Below, piece after piece: positions 27,285 through 35,901 of a stretch of DNA of 64,000 nt. Under the pieces are notes generated by a model. It was not told the origin of the DNA. It worked only from the letters and a program-made list of their open reading frames with translations, and did no database searches. Each line of letters opens with the position of its first letter. The first letter of the stretch is position 1. Source of the DNA: JAQBVV01 sp965249205 (lineage in GTDB: Bacteria; Acidobacteriota; Vicinamibacteria; Vicinamibacterales; UBA2999); assembly GCA_965249205.1 (NCBI GenBank), contig CBDFLL010000006.1:868001-932000 (forward strand), read 5' to 3'. A program made the position numbers and the translations under genes.

Positions 27285-27432
27285 CTCGCGCGGATTTCAT
27301 GAGCGCGTAGCTCCCGAGTACTCGCAATCAGTACCTGCGTCCGTAGGGCCAGGGCGTACGCCGCCATCAGTTTCCTCACGACCCGCAGGAGTGCCACAAC
27401 CGAGTACCCGGTACAGGTGAAATCCGCGCTAG
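27285..27432. repeat. Mini inverted-repeat element, family A (copy 2)
   Basis: A 148-bp element with arms GCGCGGATTTCA (27288-27299) and TGAAATCCGCGC (27418-27429) ending in CTAG (27429-27432). Its first 24 bp after the end tetranucleotide are the same as the reverse complement of the element at 3755-3864. The right end overlaps the stop codon of the small membrane protein gene on the - strand. A further half-site, TGAAATCCGCG, occurs at 11799-11809 just outside IS5 copy 1. Confidence 0.65.
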
Positions 27433-27575
27433 CGTGTACCTCCGTGCGATAGCCAGAGTTCGAAGGTCACCATGAACAGCATGGTCATGCCAACGAGCGT
27501 TAGCAGAACCAGCGTAAGGTCGGGTCTCTTCAAGGACTTCAGCTTGGCCTTCATGTTCCCCGGTTGCGGTTGCAT
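27429..27575 (-). CDS. Small single-span membrane protein (48 aa)
   Basis: A short - strand frame starting at 27575 (MQPQPGNMKAK) and ending at the TAG of 27429-27431. It has a basic N terminus (KAKLKSLKRPD) and one hydrophobic span (LTLVLLTLVGMTMLFMVTF), then ELWLSHGGTR. An internal ATG at 27554 would give 41 aa. It begins 31 bp after the lipoprotein gene, suggesting one transcript. A decayed relative occurs at 18003-18170, which supports it being a real gene. Function not recognised. Confidence 0.55.
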   Translation of the reverse strand: MQPQPGNMKAKLKSLKRPDLTLVLLTLVGMTMLFMVTFELWLSHGGTR

Positions 27576-27606
27576 CCCTGTGTTTTCGACGGTTGGTCCG
27601 GTGCCG

Positions 27607-27987
27607 CTACGCGTTGAACGTGACGATATGGCTGTGATTCCCGAAGTCGTTCCCGAAGTCTGTGCTGGCCGTTTTCGCCACTCGCTGGCCGTCCCGAGCT
27701 TGCGTTAACTCGCCGGCTGATAGCTCAACCGTGTGCGGATGGTTGGAGCCCCCGCGGATATCAAGCACGACGGCACCTCCCGCTGCCAGACGCGCCGCGG
27801 TGAGCACAGCCGCGTGGCTATGGTTGGCCGAGATGGATCCAGTTCGGTCCGTCGCACTGGGTGCTGTTGGAGACCCGCCGGACGAATCGTCACTACAGGC
27901 GCCCACGGTGATCACCATGCCGCCGAACAACGCCATCAAACCGGCAGTTGTGAAGTCGCGCCTACTCGGGCCCTCGTTGCTGGTCAT
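27607..27987 (-). CDS. Tat-exported His-containing lipoprotein
   Basis: A 126-aa protein with a twin-arginine-type leader (SRRDFTTAGLMALF) running into a lipobox VGAC at about 28-31, so probably exported folded and lipid-anchored. The mature part has a Ser/Thr/Pro linker and three His-rich clusters: NHSHAAVL, SNHPHTVELSAGEL and NHSHIVTF. Such spacing suggests metal binding, but no family is recognised with certainty. The small membrane protein gene follows on the same strand. Confidence 0.6.
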   Translation of the reverse strand: MTSNEGPSRRDFTTAGLMALFGGMVITVGACSDDSSGGSPTAPSATDRTGSISANHSHAAVLTAARLAAGGAVVLDIRGGSNHPHTVELSAGELTQARDGQRVAKTASTDFGNDFGNHSHIVTFNA

Positions 27988-28104
27988 GTGTACCCTCCCT
28001 AAGAGACAGATTCGGGCCGGAGGGCGGAAAGGTTACGTCGCGGAGCGGAGCCGCGCCTCAAGGTGTTTATCCTGAAAGCGAGCCAACTCGTATCATGAAG
28101 CTGC

Positions 28105-29040
28105 ATGTCACACCGGCACCACGTCAGCGGTCGTTGGAAGGTGGGATTCTTTCTCGCCGCCTTGGCCATGCTCACGTGGGCGACGCTCCCGATTGCGCTC
28201 ACCCTGGCGCTCGCCCATGTGGATCCCTGGACACTGACCTGGTTCCGCTTCCTGGTCGCGACGCTATCGATCGGCTTATGGCCGGGGACCTTGACCTGGC
28301 CCGGCCGGGGCGGTTTCAGCGGACGCGTCTTGCTGACGGTGGCCGCTATCGCGCTGACGGCCAACTACATGCTCTACATCATTGGCTTGGACATGACTAC
28401 CCCGGCCATAACCCAGGTGCTGACGCAAGTGGCGCCGATGCTGCTCGGACTGGGTGCCATCTGGTTGTTCGGAGAGCGGTATTCAAGAAGCCAATGGGCG
28501 GGTTTCGCGGTTCTCGTCGCTGGGCTGGTCGTGTTTTTTCGCGACCAGCTGGGGGCGTTCGCAGAGCAGGCGACGCAACTATGGCAGGGAGGCCTGCTCG
28601 TCCTGTTGGGAGCGCTCGCCTGGGCGGTGTACGCGCTCGCTCAGAAGCAGATGCTCAACCACTATTCCTCCACGTCGGTCATGTGGTTCATCTACGTGTT
28701 CGCAACGATTGTCCTGTTCCCCTCCATCGCGCCTGATCAGCTTTGGGCTCTGTCGCCGGTTTCCTGGGCGCTTGTGTCCTACTGCGCGCTCAACACGCTG
28801 GTCGCGTATGGCTCCTTCGCTGAATCACTGAATCACTGGGAAGCTTCGCGGGTGAGCGCGGTTCTCGCGTTGACGCCACTGGGCACAGTCGTATTCGTCT
28901 GGTTGATGGATAGGTTCCATCCTGGCGTGCTGCCCACGGAACGCCTGAACTGGGTGAGTGTGACGGCTGCCGCCTTGGTCGTCGTTGGATCAGTGGTCAC
29001 GTGCCTTGGGGGACAAGAAACTGTGCGAGTGCGGAGCTAG
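28105..29040 (+). CDS. EamA/DMT-family transporter
   Basis: Inner-membrane drug/metabolite exporter of 311 aa with ten predicted helices in two EamA halves. The first half holds AMLTWATLPIALTLAL and PWTLTWFRFLVATLSIGLWP. The second half starts near LLVLLGALAWAVYALAQKQML and holds ASRVSAVLALTPLGTVVFVW. The length is typical. The ATG at 28105 is the only well-placed start. Substrate (amino acid, metabolite or nucleotide type) cannot be read from sequence. Confidence 0.88.
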   Translation: MSHRHHVSGRWKVGFFLAALAMLTWATLPIALTLALAHVDPWTLTWFRFLVATLSIGLWPGTLTWPGRGGFSGRVLLTVAAIALTANYMLYIIGLDMTTPAITQVLTQVAPMLLGLGAIWLFGERYSRSQWAGFAVLVAGLVVFFRDQLGAFAEQATQLWQGGLLVLLGALAWAVYALAQKQMLNHYSSTSVMWFIYVFATIVLFPSIAPDQLWALSPVSWALVSYCALNTLVAYGSFAESLNHWEASRVSAVLALTPLGTVVFVWLMDRFHPGVLPTERLNWVSVTAAALVVVGSVVTCLGGQETVRVRS

Positions 29041-29199
29041 CGCTATAGCGAAGCCCCCAAGGCGATCTGCCGAGCAGGCGCAGTCTCTTCAGGGGGCTTC
29101 GAGCCCGCTCTGGGTGAGGTACTGTCTGAACATTCACCAGTCGTGACGGTGGCGTGGCGACGTCGCTGGGCTGAACACGCGTCGGTACAGGAGGTACGG

Positions 29200-31323
29200 A
29201 TGACCCTTGGATGTAGGTGGACGTTGACCGCGGTGGTGTGCGGTGCGGCGCTTGCGGCTCCTGGAATCGCGGTAGCCCAGATGCAGTGCGACCCCTGCAC
29301 GGTAGGCGTCGTGCTAGATGGTCCATGGGAGCGGAACGACGAGGTGCGGGGTGTTATTGAAGCCGAGGTACTCGATCTTGCGAGCGACAGCTTCAATGTC
29401 CAGTTCCCCGCCGATAAGCGGCGCCTTGCCGACTGGTCGCTTGCCGGCGTGGCATCGGCGGTTGATGGCCTCATCGCCGATCCAGATGTGGATCTGATCC
29501 TGACGTTGGGGCCCGTTGCCTCGACATACGCCGCGAGACTGGGCATGTTTCCCAAGCCGCTTGTCGCGGTCTTCGTCATTGACCCGGAGGTGCAGGGAAT
29601 ACCGGTGGTCGCTAGCGATCAGGGCGACCGCGTCAGCGGTGTGCCCAACCTCAACTACGTCACCTTTCCCTCAGATATCGAGCAGGATGTCCGTCGCCTT
29701 CGGGAACTCACACCACTCGGTCGGCTCACGTTGCTGACCAGCGAGGGGCTGGCCGCGGCGGTCCCCGAACTCGAGGCGAATCTGTTGAACCAGGCCCAGA
29801 GTCTCGACCTCGATCTGTCGATCGTCAGAGTAGGAACGTCGGCGAGTGCGGCGATCGGGGCGATTCCGGAGAGTGCCGACGCCGTGTACGTCTATCCGCT
29901 CATGCAGTTGCCGCCCGGAGAGTTCGGTCGCCTCGTCGAAGGGCTCATCGAGCGCCGGCTGCCAAGCTTCTCGTACTGGGGACGTCGAGAAGTCGAGATG
30001 GGGTTGCTGGCAAGCCTCTATACCTCGGATGAGTTCGGGCGCCTTGGCCGACGGATCGCGTTGAATGTCCAACGGATTCTACTTGGTGAGGATGCCGGCG
30101 GTTTAGCTGTCGATTTCGAGCGGCGCGTCCGATTTTCACTCAACGTCCGCACCGCGGAACTGGTCGGTGTCCACCCGTCGTGGAGCATCTGGACCGAGGC
30201 CGAGCTTCTCGGAGACGAGGCGAGCGCCCCCTCGCGTCAGTTGAACCTGTCGATGGTGGCTCAGGAGGCGGTGCGCGCCAACCTCGCGTTGCTCGCAACG
30301 CGCCGTTTCGTGGCGGCCGCCGATCAAGAACGGCGCATCGCCCGTTCCGTGTTGTACCCGAGGGTGTCGGTGGCCGGCGTCGGCGAGGTGATTGACCGCG
30401 ATCGGGCGGCGTCGTTTGGCGGGGGGCCACAGCGTCTGACTGTGGGATCGGCGTCGGTATCGCAGTTGCTCTACTCGGATGGCGCGCGAGCCAACGTCGA
30501 GATTCAGGACGAGTTGCAGTTGTCGCGCGTGCAGGAATTGGAGCAGACGCGACTCGACATTGTGCTCGATGCGACGGCGGCCTACCTTGATGTACTCCGC
30601 GCCAAGGCGTTTGAAGACATCCAGCGCGAGAATCTCAGTGTCACGCGTTCGAATCTCGACCTGGCGCAGGTGCGGCAGGGGCTCGGCGTCGCGGGACCGG
30701 CCGAGGTGATTCGCTGGGAGAATCAGATCGCCAACAACCGCCGAAACGTGATCGACGCGAGTGCTCGGCGCAACGTCGCCGAGATCAGGGTGAACCAACT
30801 GCTCAGTCGCCCTGCCGAGGAACCCTTCGACACCGAGGAAACCCGGTTGGATGATCCGGCGTTCCGCACCGGCGCGGCGCAGCTTGAACCGTACCTGGGG
30901 AATCCGTTCGCGTTTGATGTCTTTCGGGACTTTATGACCGGCGAGGCCCTGATGGCCGCGCCGGAGCTACAGCAGATCGACGCGGCGATTCGCGCCCAGG
31001 AACGCGCCCTGATCGCGGCGGGCCGGGTGTTCTGGGCACCGACGGTGTCGTTCACCGGCGATGTCAGCGCGGTCAAGGCCGGTGGTGCGGGGACGAGTTT
31101 CGATCTTGGGTTCCCTGTGCCGGGCGGGTTAGCCCGGCCCAACGCTGTCAACTGGACGATGAATGTGTCCGCGTCCCTGCCGTTGTTCGAAGGGGGCGCA
31201 CGGCGCGCCGAGAGGGTCCGCACCTCCGAGCAGCTTGAGGAGCTTCGACTGACGCGCCGGTCGGTGGCGCAGCAGGTTGAGCAACGGGTACGGTCGGCCT
31301 TGCACGCGGCCGGTGCATCGTAA
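29200..31323 (+). CDS. Substrate-binding domain - TolC fusion, cut short by an in-frame stop
   Basis: A 707-aa exported protein as it stands. The ATG at 29200 has a perfect AGGAGGT (29189-29195). After the signal peptide (ending GIAVAQ), residues about 30-330 resemble an ABC substrate-binding (periplasmic-binding type) domain: CTVGVVLDGPWERNDEVRG, VDLILTLGPVASTYAAR, LPSFSYWGRREVEMG. Residues about 355-707 are a TolC-type channel: NLALLATRRFVAAADQERR, YPRVSVAGVGEV, SASLPLFEGGARRAERV. The TolC part lacks its last helix because of TAA at 31321-31323; the reading frame carries on beyond. First gene of an RND operon. Confidence 0.75.
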   Translation: MTLGCRWTLTAVVCGAALAAPGIAVAQMQCDPCTVGVVLDGPWERNDEVRGVIEAEVLDLASDSFNVQFPADKRRLADWSLAGVASAVDGLIADPDVDLILTLGPVASTYAARLGMFPKPLVAVFVIDPEVQGIPVVASDQGDRVSGVPNLNYVTFPSDIEQDVRRLRELTPLGRLTLLTSEGLAAAVPELEANLLNQAQSLDLDLSIVRVGTSASAAIGAIPESADAVYVYPLMQLPPGEFGRLVEGLIERRLPSFSYWGRREVEMGLLASLYTSDEFGRLGRRIALNVQRILLGEDAGGLAVDFERRVRFSLNVRTAELVGVHPSWSIWTEAELLGDEASAPSRQLNLSMVAQEAVRANLALLATRRFVAAADQERRIARSVLYPRVSVAGVGEVIDRDRAASFGGGPQRLTVGSASVSQLLYSDGARANVEIQDELQLSRVQELEQTRLDIVLDATAAYLDVLRAKAFEDIQRENLSVTRSNLDLAQVRQGLGVAGPAEVIRWENQIANNRRNVIDASARRNVAEIRVNQLLSRPAEEPFDTEETRLDDPAFRTGAAQLEPYLGNPFAFDVFRDFMTGEALMAAPELQQIDAAIRAQERALIAAGRVFWAPTVSFTGDVSAVKAGGAGTSFDLGFPVPGGLARPNAVNWTMNVSASLPLFEGGARRAERVRTSEQLEELRLTRRSVAQQVEQRVRSALHAAGAS

Positions 31324-31626
31324 GCGGGGATCGAACTTTCTGAGGCGTCAGCCGACGCGGCACGACGAAGCCTCGCCCTCGTCACCGACGCGTATCAGCA
31401 GGGCGCCGCATCGATCTTGGACCTGCTGGATGCGCAGACCCAGGCGCTGGTGGCCGAGGAGGTGGCTGCGAGCGCCGGATTCGACTACTTGATCGATTTC
31501 ATGAACGTGCAGCGAGCGGTGGGACAGTTCGACTTCTTTTCCGCTCCCGAGGAGTACCAGGCGTTCCTGGAGCGCCTCAGATTGTTTTTCGAACGGGTCG
31601 GCTTTACCCCCGGGCCCGCTGACTGA
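31324..31626 (+). pseudogene. Orphaned C-terminal end of the TolC fusion gene
   Basis: Same frame as 29200-31323 and directly after its TAA. It encodes about 100 residues typical of a TolC end: GIELSEASADAARRSLALVT, DAYQQGAASILDLLDAQTQA, FDYLIDFMNVQRAVGQFDFF. The next true stop is TGA at 31624-31626, 15 bp before the adaptor gene. Reading through the TAA would restore a full-length TolC domain, so the stop is either a recent nonsense mutation or a sequence error. Confidence 0.75.
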
Positions 31627-31641
31627 CCGCAGGAGCGCATC

Positions 31642-32739
31642 ATGTGCAAACGTTACTTTTCGAGCGTGCTGGTAGCGGGACTCGGCGTCTGTGTCTCCTG
31701 TGCCGAACCACCACCGACGCCTGAGCCTACGATCCGCCCGGTGCGCACGACCGATGTGTACGCCACCGGTGGCGGCCGAGCCCGCGCGTTCTCTGGCGTG
31801 GCTCGAGCCGGGGTCGAGTCGACGTTGAGTTTCCGTGTGCCTGGAACGATCGCGGAATTGCCGGCGCGCGTCGGCGACCGCGTCCGTGCGGGTGAGTTGA
31901 TCGCGCGCCTCGATGCGGTCGACTTCGAACTTCAGGTGAAAGAGACCGAGGCCGCGCTGTCGCAGACGCAGGCGCAGGCACAGAACGCCGACGCGGGGCT
32001 TCGGCGTGTGCGCGGGATGTATGAGAACGACAACGCCTCCCGGGCTGATCTCGATGCGGCGGTCGCGGGCGCGGCATCCGCGGGCGCGCAGGTTGAGTCG
32101 GTGAGCAAACGCCTGGAACTGGCCCTTCGGCAGGTCGACTACGCGAGGCTCCTCGCGCCAACGGCTGGTGCGATCGCCGAAGTGCCAGCCGAGGTGAACG
32201 AGAACGTCAATCCTGGAACTCCGATCGTGGTGCTGACGTCTGGGACAACTGCGCCAGAGGTTGAGGTGGCGGTGCCGGAAGGATTGATTCAACAGATTCA
32301 GCAGGACACGGCAGTGACGGTGGTGTTCGGCGCGATTCCGGGGCGTACGCTTGGTGGTGTTGTGACCGAGGTCGGTGTCGCGGCGACCGGCACGACGTTC
32401 CTGGTCACGGTGGCCCTGGACGAGGGTGAGGGCGAGGTGCGGCCGGGCATGGCCGCTGAGGTGACGTTCGAGTTCCCGGACGACGGCCGGGGCGCGCGGT
32501 TTGTCGTGCCGCCCGAGGCCGTGGGCAAGGACCGCCAGGGGCGGTTCGTCTTTGTCGCCGAGCCATCCGGTGAAGGCTTGGCAGTTGTGCGACGGCGCGC
32601 GGTGACCGTCGGGGAGTTTGTGCCCGATGGCCTCGAGGTACTCGACGGACTGGCGCAGGGTGACCGCGTCATCACGGCAGGTGTGAGCCGAGTTCAGGAT
32701 GGCGCGGATGTCCGCCTGATCTCGGCGACGGAGGGTTGA
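31642..32739 (+). CDS. RND efflux periplasmic adaptor lipoprotein (HlyD/MFP)
   Basis: Membrane fusion protein of 365 aa linking the RND pump to the TolC-type channel. The lipobox VSCAEP (C20) predicts lipid anchoring. The lipoyl halves VPGTIAELPARVGDRVRAGE and DYARLLAPTAGAIAEVPAEV bracket a short coiled coil (about 98-150). The beta-barrel follows, and GLEVLDGLAQGDRVITAGVS is the membrane-proximal end. ATG 31642 has AGGAG nearby. Three bp separate it from the pump gene. Confidence 0.88.
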   Translation: MCKRYFSSVLVAGLGVCVSCAEPPPTPEPTIRPVRTTDVYATGGGRARAFSGVARAGVESTLSFRVPGTIAELPARVGDRVRAGELIARLDAVDFELQVKETEAALSQTQAQAQNADAGLRRVRGMYENDNASRADLDAAVAGAASAGAQVESVSKRLELALRQVDYARLLAPTAGAIAEVPAEVNENVNPGTPIVVLTSGTTAPEVEVAVPEGLIQQIQQDTAVTVVFGAIPGRTLGGVVTEVGVAATGTTFLVTVALDEGEGEVRPGMAAEVTFEFPDDGRGARFVVPPEAVGKDRQGRFVFVAEPSGEGLAVVRRRAVTVGEFVPDGLEVLDGLAQGDRVITAGVSRVQDGADVRLISATEG

Positions 32740-32742
32740 TCG

Positions 32743-35700
32743 ATGGACATCACACGAGCCGCGATCGAAAAAAGCCGGATCACCGGGGTCGTGCTCCTGG
32801 TCATTCTGATCGGGGGATTGTCGGCCTATAGCGGCATGTCCCGGGCGGAGGACCCAGGGTTCACCATTCGAGTCGCACAGGTGATGACGATCTTTCCCGG
32901 GGCGAGCCCGGAGCGCGTTGAAAACCTGGTGTCAGACAAGCTCGAGGCGGTCATTCAGGAGATCCCCGAGCTTGACTTCGTGACATCGACATCCAAGACC
33001 GGCGTGTCGATCGTCATGGTGTCGATACGCCAGCAGTTCACCGACATGCGGCCGATCTGGGACGACCTCAGGCGGAAGGTGGACAAGCTGAGACCGGAGC
33101 TGCCCGCGGACATCGTGGGCCCGACCGTCAATGACGAGTTCGGGGACGTGTTTGGCGTCGTCGTGATGCTGACAGGGGAAGGATACTCCTACGCCGAGCT
33201 GGAGACGGTTGCTGACGACGTGCGGGACGAGTTGCTTCGTGTCGCTGACGTGGCCAAGGTCGAGATTCACGGAGTGCAGGACGAGCGTGTCTTCGTTGAC
33301 TACGACAACGCGCGCCTCGCCGAGCTCGGACTCTCGCCGATTCAGCTTCAGCAGATTCTCGCGAGCGCCAACATCATCATCCCTGGAGGCGCTGTCAGCA
33401 CCGGCGTGGAGCGGATCGCGCTGGAACCCAGCGGCAACTTTGAGTCGGTGGACGACTTGCGGCAGGCGGTGGTGACGCTGCCTGGAAGGCCTGAAATCTT
33501 GTACCTCGAGGATCTCGCGACCATCTCACGTGATTACATCGATCCTCCGGGCAGCATGGTCCGTGCGTCGGGCGCGCCGGCACTCGCGCTGGCGATCTCG
33601 ATGCGGGAAGGCGGCAACATCATCACGCTTGGCGCCGGCGTGAGGGACGAGCTTGCCCGGTTGCAGTCTGTGTATCCGATTGGGGTCGAGTTCGACGTTG
33701 TCGCGTTCCAGCCGGACATCGTCGAGGGCAAAGTGGCCGACTTTGTGGTCAATCTCCTCCAGGCGGTCGGGATCGTCCTGGCCATCATGCTGCTCTTTCT
33801 GGGGCTTCGGACGGGATTGGTCGTGGCCAGCCTCGTGCCCATGGCGATGATCATGGCGTTGTTGGTGATGTCGTTTCTCGGCATCGGCCTGGATCAGATG
33901 TCGCTGGCCGCTCTGATCATCTCGCTGGGGCTACTGGTCGACAACTCAATCGTGATGGCGGAGTCGATCTTGGTTCAGATTACGGAAGGAAAGCCCAGGC
34001 TCGATGCGGCGGTTGACTCGGCGCGCGAGCTCCGCGGCCCGTTGTTCATCTCGTCGCTCACCACCGCCGCGGCATTTCTGCCGTTCTTTCTGTCAGAGTC
34101 GGACACGGGCGAATACACCGCGCCGCTGTTCAAGGTCGTCACGATCACGCTGCTGTCATCGTGGTTGCTGGCGCTGACGCTGACGCCGCTGCTATCTGTG
34201 CTCTTTCTGAAGGTGAAGGCCAGCGCGACCGAGGAGAGTTTCAACACGTTCTTCTATCGGTCGTATCGACGCGCGCTGCTCGCGGGGCTGCGCCACCGAT
34301 CCGCGTCGCTGGTGGGCGTGGTCGCGGTCTTTGTGTTGGCGATGCAGGGCTTCGCGTTCATCCCCAATATCTTTTTTCCTCCGTCCGACAAAGCGATCTT
34401 TACGATTGAGTACGAGCTTCCGTCTGGTACCTCGATCGAGCGGACGACCGACGTCGTCGCGGCGGTGGATCGCTTCGTGCGGGACGAGCTCACCGTCGGC
34501 GATGAGCGGGTGGCCGGCGTCACGAACTGGGCGACCTTCGTCGGCAATGGCGGTCCTCGTTTCTATCTCTCACACAACCCCAAGCCGGCCAGCCCCAACT
34601 ACGCCCTCGCGATCGTGAACGCCACCTCCCGCGCAGTGATCACCGACGAGGTGATCCCTCGTCTCGAAGCATTCTGCGCGGAAGAGTTTCCCGACCTCGA
34701 GGCCAAGCTGAACCCACTCCAGCTTGGCCCACCGGTTGTCGCCCCGATTCAGGTGCGTCTCTCTGGTCGAGACGAAGACATGTTGTTCGACATCGTCGAC
34801 ACGGTGAAGGCTCGATTGCGTGGCATCCCTGGAACGAAGAATATCGGCGACGACTGGGGTGTGCGCGGAAAGAAGCTCATGGTCGACGTCGACCAGCCAC
34901 GGGCGCGTCGGGCCGGCGTGACGAACCAGGACATTGCGATCTCGCTGCAGACCGCGCTGAGTGGCTTTGAGACGACGCAGTACCGCGAAGGGGACGAGAT
35001 CATCCCGGTGACGTTGCGATCGTCAGCGGCGAGCCGCACTGACTTGACCAAGCTGGAGAGCCTGAATGTCTACGCGCAGGCGACCGGGCTCTCGGTGCCA
35101 CTCAGCCAGGTGGCCGACACCCGGGTTGTGTGGGAACCGGCACAGGTGCTGAGGCGGAACCGCCTCAAGACGGTGACCGTCTCCTCGGAGCTCGAGGCGG
35201 GCGTGACCGCCACGCAGGTCGTCGCCGAACTCCGACCGTGGCTGGTCGCTGAGGAAGAGGCGTGGCCGCTCGGCTACTTGTCGGAGTTCGGGGGCGAGGA
35301 AGAGTCCTCCGTGCGTGCGAATCAGGCGATCGGCGAGAAGATGCCGATCGGCGGGTTGATCATTCTGCTGCTGCTCATCCTCCAATTCAATTCGGTGCGT
35401 CGCACGGCCATCATCCTGATGACGATTCCCTTGGGACTGGTCGGTGTCGTCATCGGGCTCTTGGTCGCGAACTCGTATTTCGGTTTCATGACGTTGCTCG
35501 GGATCATCGCGTTGGCGGGAATCGTCATCAACAACGCCATCGTGCTGATCGATCGCATCGGCATCGAACAGGATCGGAATGGACTCGAGGCTCCCAGAGC
35601 CATCGTCGAAGCGGCCCAGAGGCGCTTCCGCCCAATCCTGCTGACGACGGCCACGACGGTCGCCGGACTGCTGCCGTTGTGGTTCGGCGGCGGGCCGATG

Positions 35701-35823
35701 TATGAGCCGATGGCGATCACGATCATCTTCGGGCTGCTGTTCGCGACACTGCTGACACTCGGTGTGGTCCCGATTCTTTATTCAGTACTCTTTCGCGTGA
35801 AGTTCACCGATTTTTCGTACTGA
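32743..35823 (+). CDS. RND-family efflux pump (AcrB-like)
   Basis: Inner-membrane proton-driven efflux pump of 1026 aa, full length for the ACR_tran family. Helix 1 contains ITGVVLLVILIGGLSAYSGM; the porter loops and a second repeat from about residue 520 are present. The helix-4 proton site reads SLGLLVDNSIVMAES, so the second Asp of the AcrB pair is Asn, as in several non-AcrB subgroups. The second repeat has LAGIVINNAIVLIDRIG. Substrates are not evident. It probably works with the upstream adaptor and, if functional, the SBP-TolC channel. Confidence 0.92.
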   Translation: MDITRAAIEKSRITGVVLLVILIGGLSAYSGMSRAEDPGFTIRVAQVMTIFPGASPERVENLVSDKLEAVIQEIPELDFVTSTSKTGVSIVMVSIRQQFTDMRPIWDDLRRKVDKLRPELPADIVGPTVNDEFGDVFGVVVMLTGEGYSYAELETVADDVRDELLRVADVAKVEIHGVQDERVFVDYDNARLAELGLSPIQLQQILASANIIIPGGAVSTGVERIALEPSGNFESVDDLRQAVVTLPGRPEILYLEDLATISRDYIDPPGSMVRASGAPALALAISMREGGNIITLGAGVRDELARLQSVYPIGVEFDVVAFQPDIVEGKVADFVVNLLQAVGIVLAIMLLFLGLRTGLVVASLVPMAMIMALLVMSFLGIGLDQMSLAALIISLGLLVDNSIVMAESILVQITEGKPRLDAAVDSARELRGPLFISSLTTAAAFLPFFLSESDTGEYTAPLFKVVTITLLSSWLLALTLTPLLSVLFLKVKASATEESFNTFFYRSYRRALLAGLRHRSASLVGVVAVFVLAMQGFAFIPNIFFPPSDKAIFTIEYELPSGTSIERTTDVVAAVDRFVRDELTVGDERVAGVTNWATFVGNGGPRFYLSHNPKPASPNYALAIVNATSRAVITDEVIPRLEAFCAEEFPDLEAKLNPLQLGPPVVAPIQVRLSGRDEDMLFDIVDTVKARLRGIPGTKNIGDDWGVRGKKLMVDVDQPRARRAGVTNQDIAISLQTALSGFETTQYREGDEIIPVTLRSSAASRTDLTKLESLNVYAQATGLSVPLSQVADTRVVWEPAQVLRRNRLKTVTVSSELEAGVTATQVVAELRPWLVAEEEAWPLGYLSEFGGEEESSVRANQAIGEKMPIGGLIILLLLILQFNSVRRTAIILMTIPLGLVGVVIGLLVANSYFGFMTLLGIIALAGIVINNAIVLIDRIGIEQDRNGLEAPRAIVEAAQRRFRPILLTTATTVAGLLPLWFGGGPMYEPMAITIIFGLLFATLLTLGVVPILYSVLFRVKFTDFSY

Positions 35824-35901
35824 CTGGCGGAGGCACGACATGATGAATGACGAGTCGAAGTCGCGGCGGGGAATCAGCGCGCCCGCGGCACATGCCGATC
35901 C

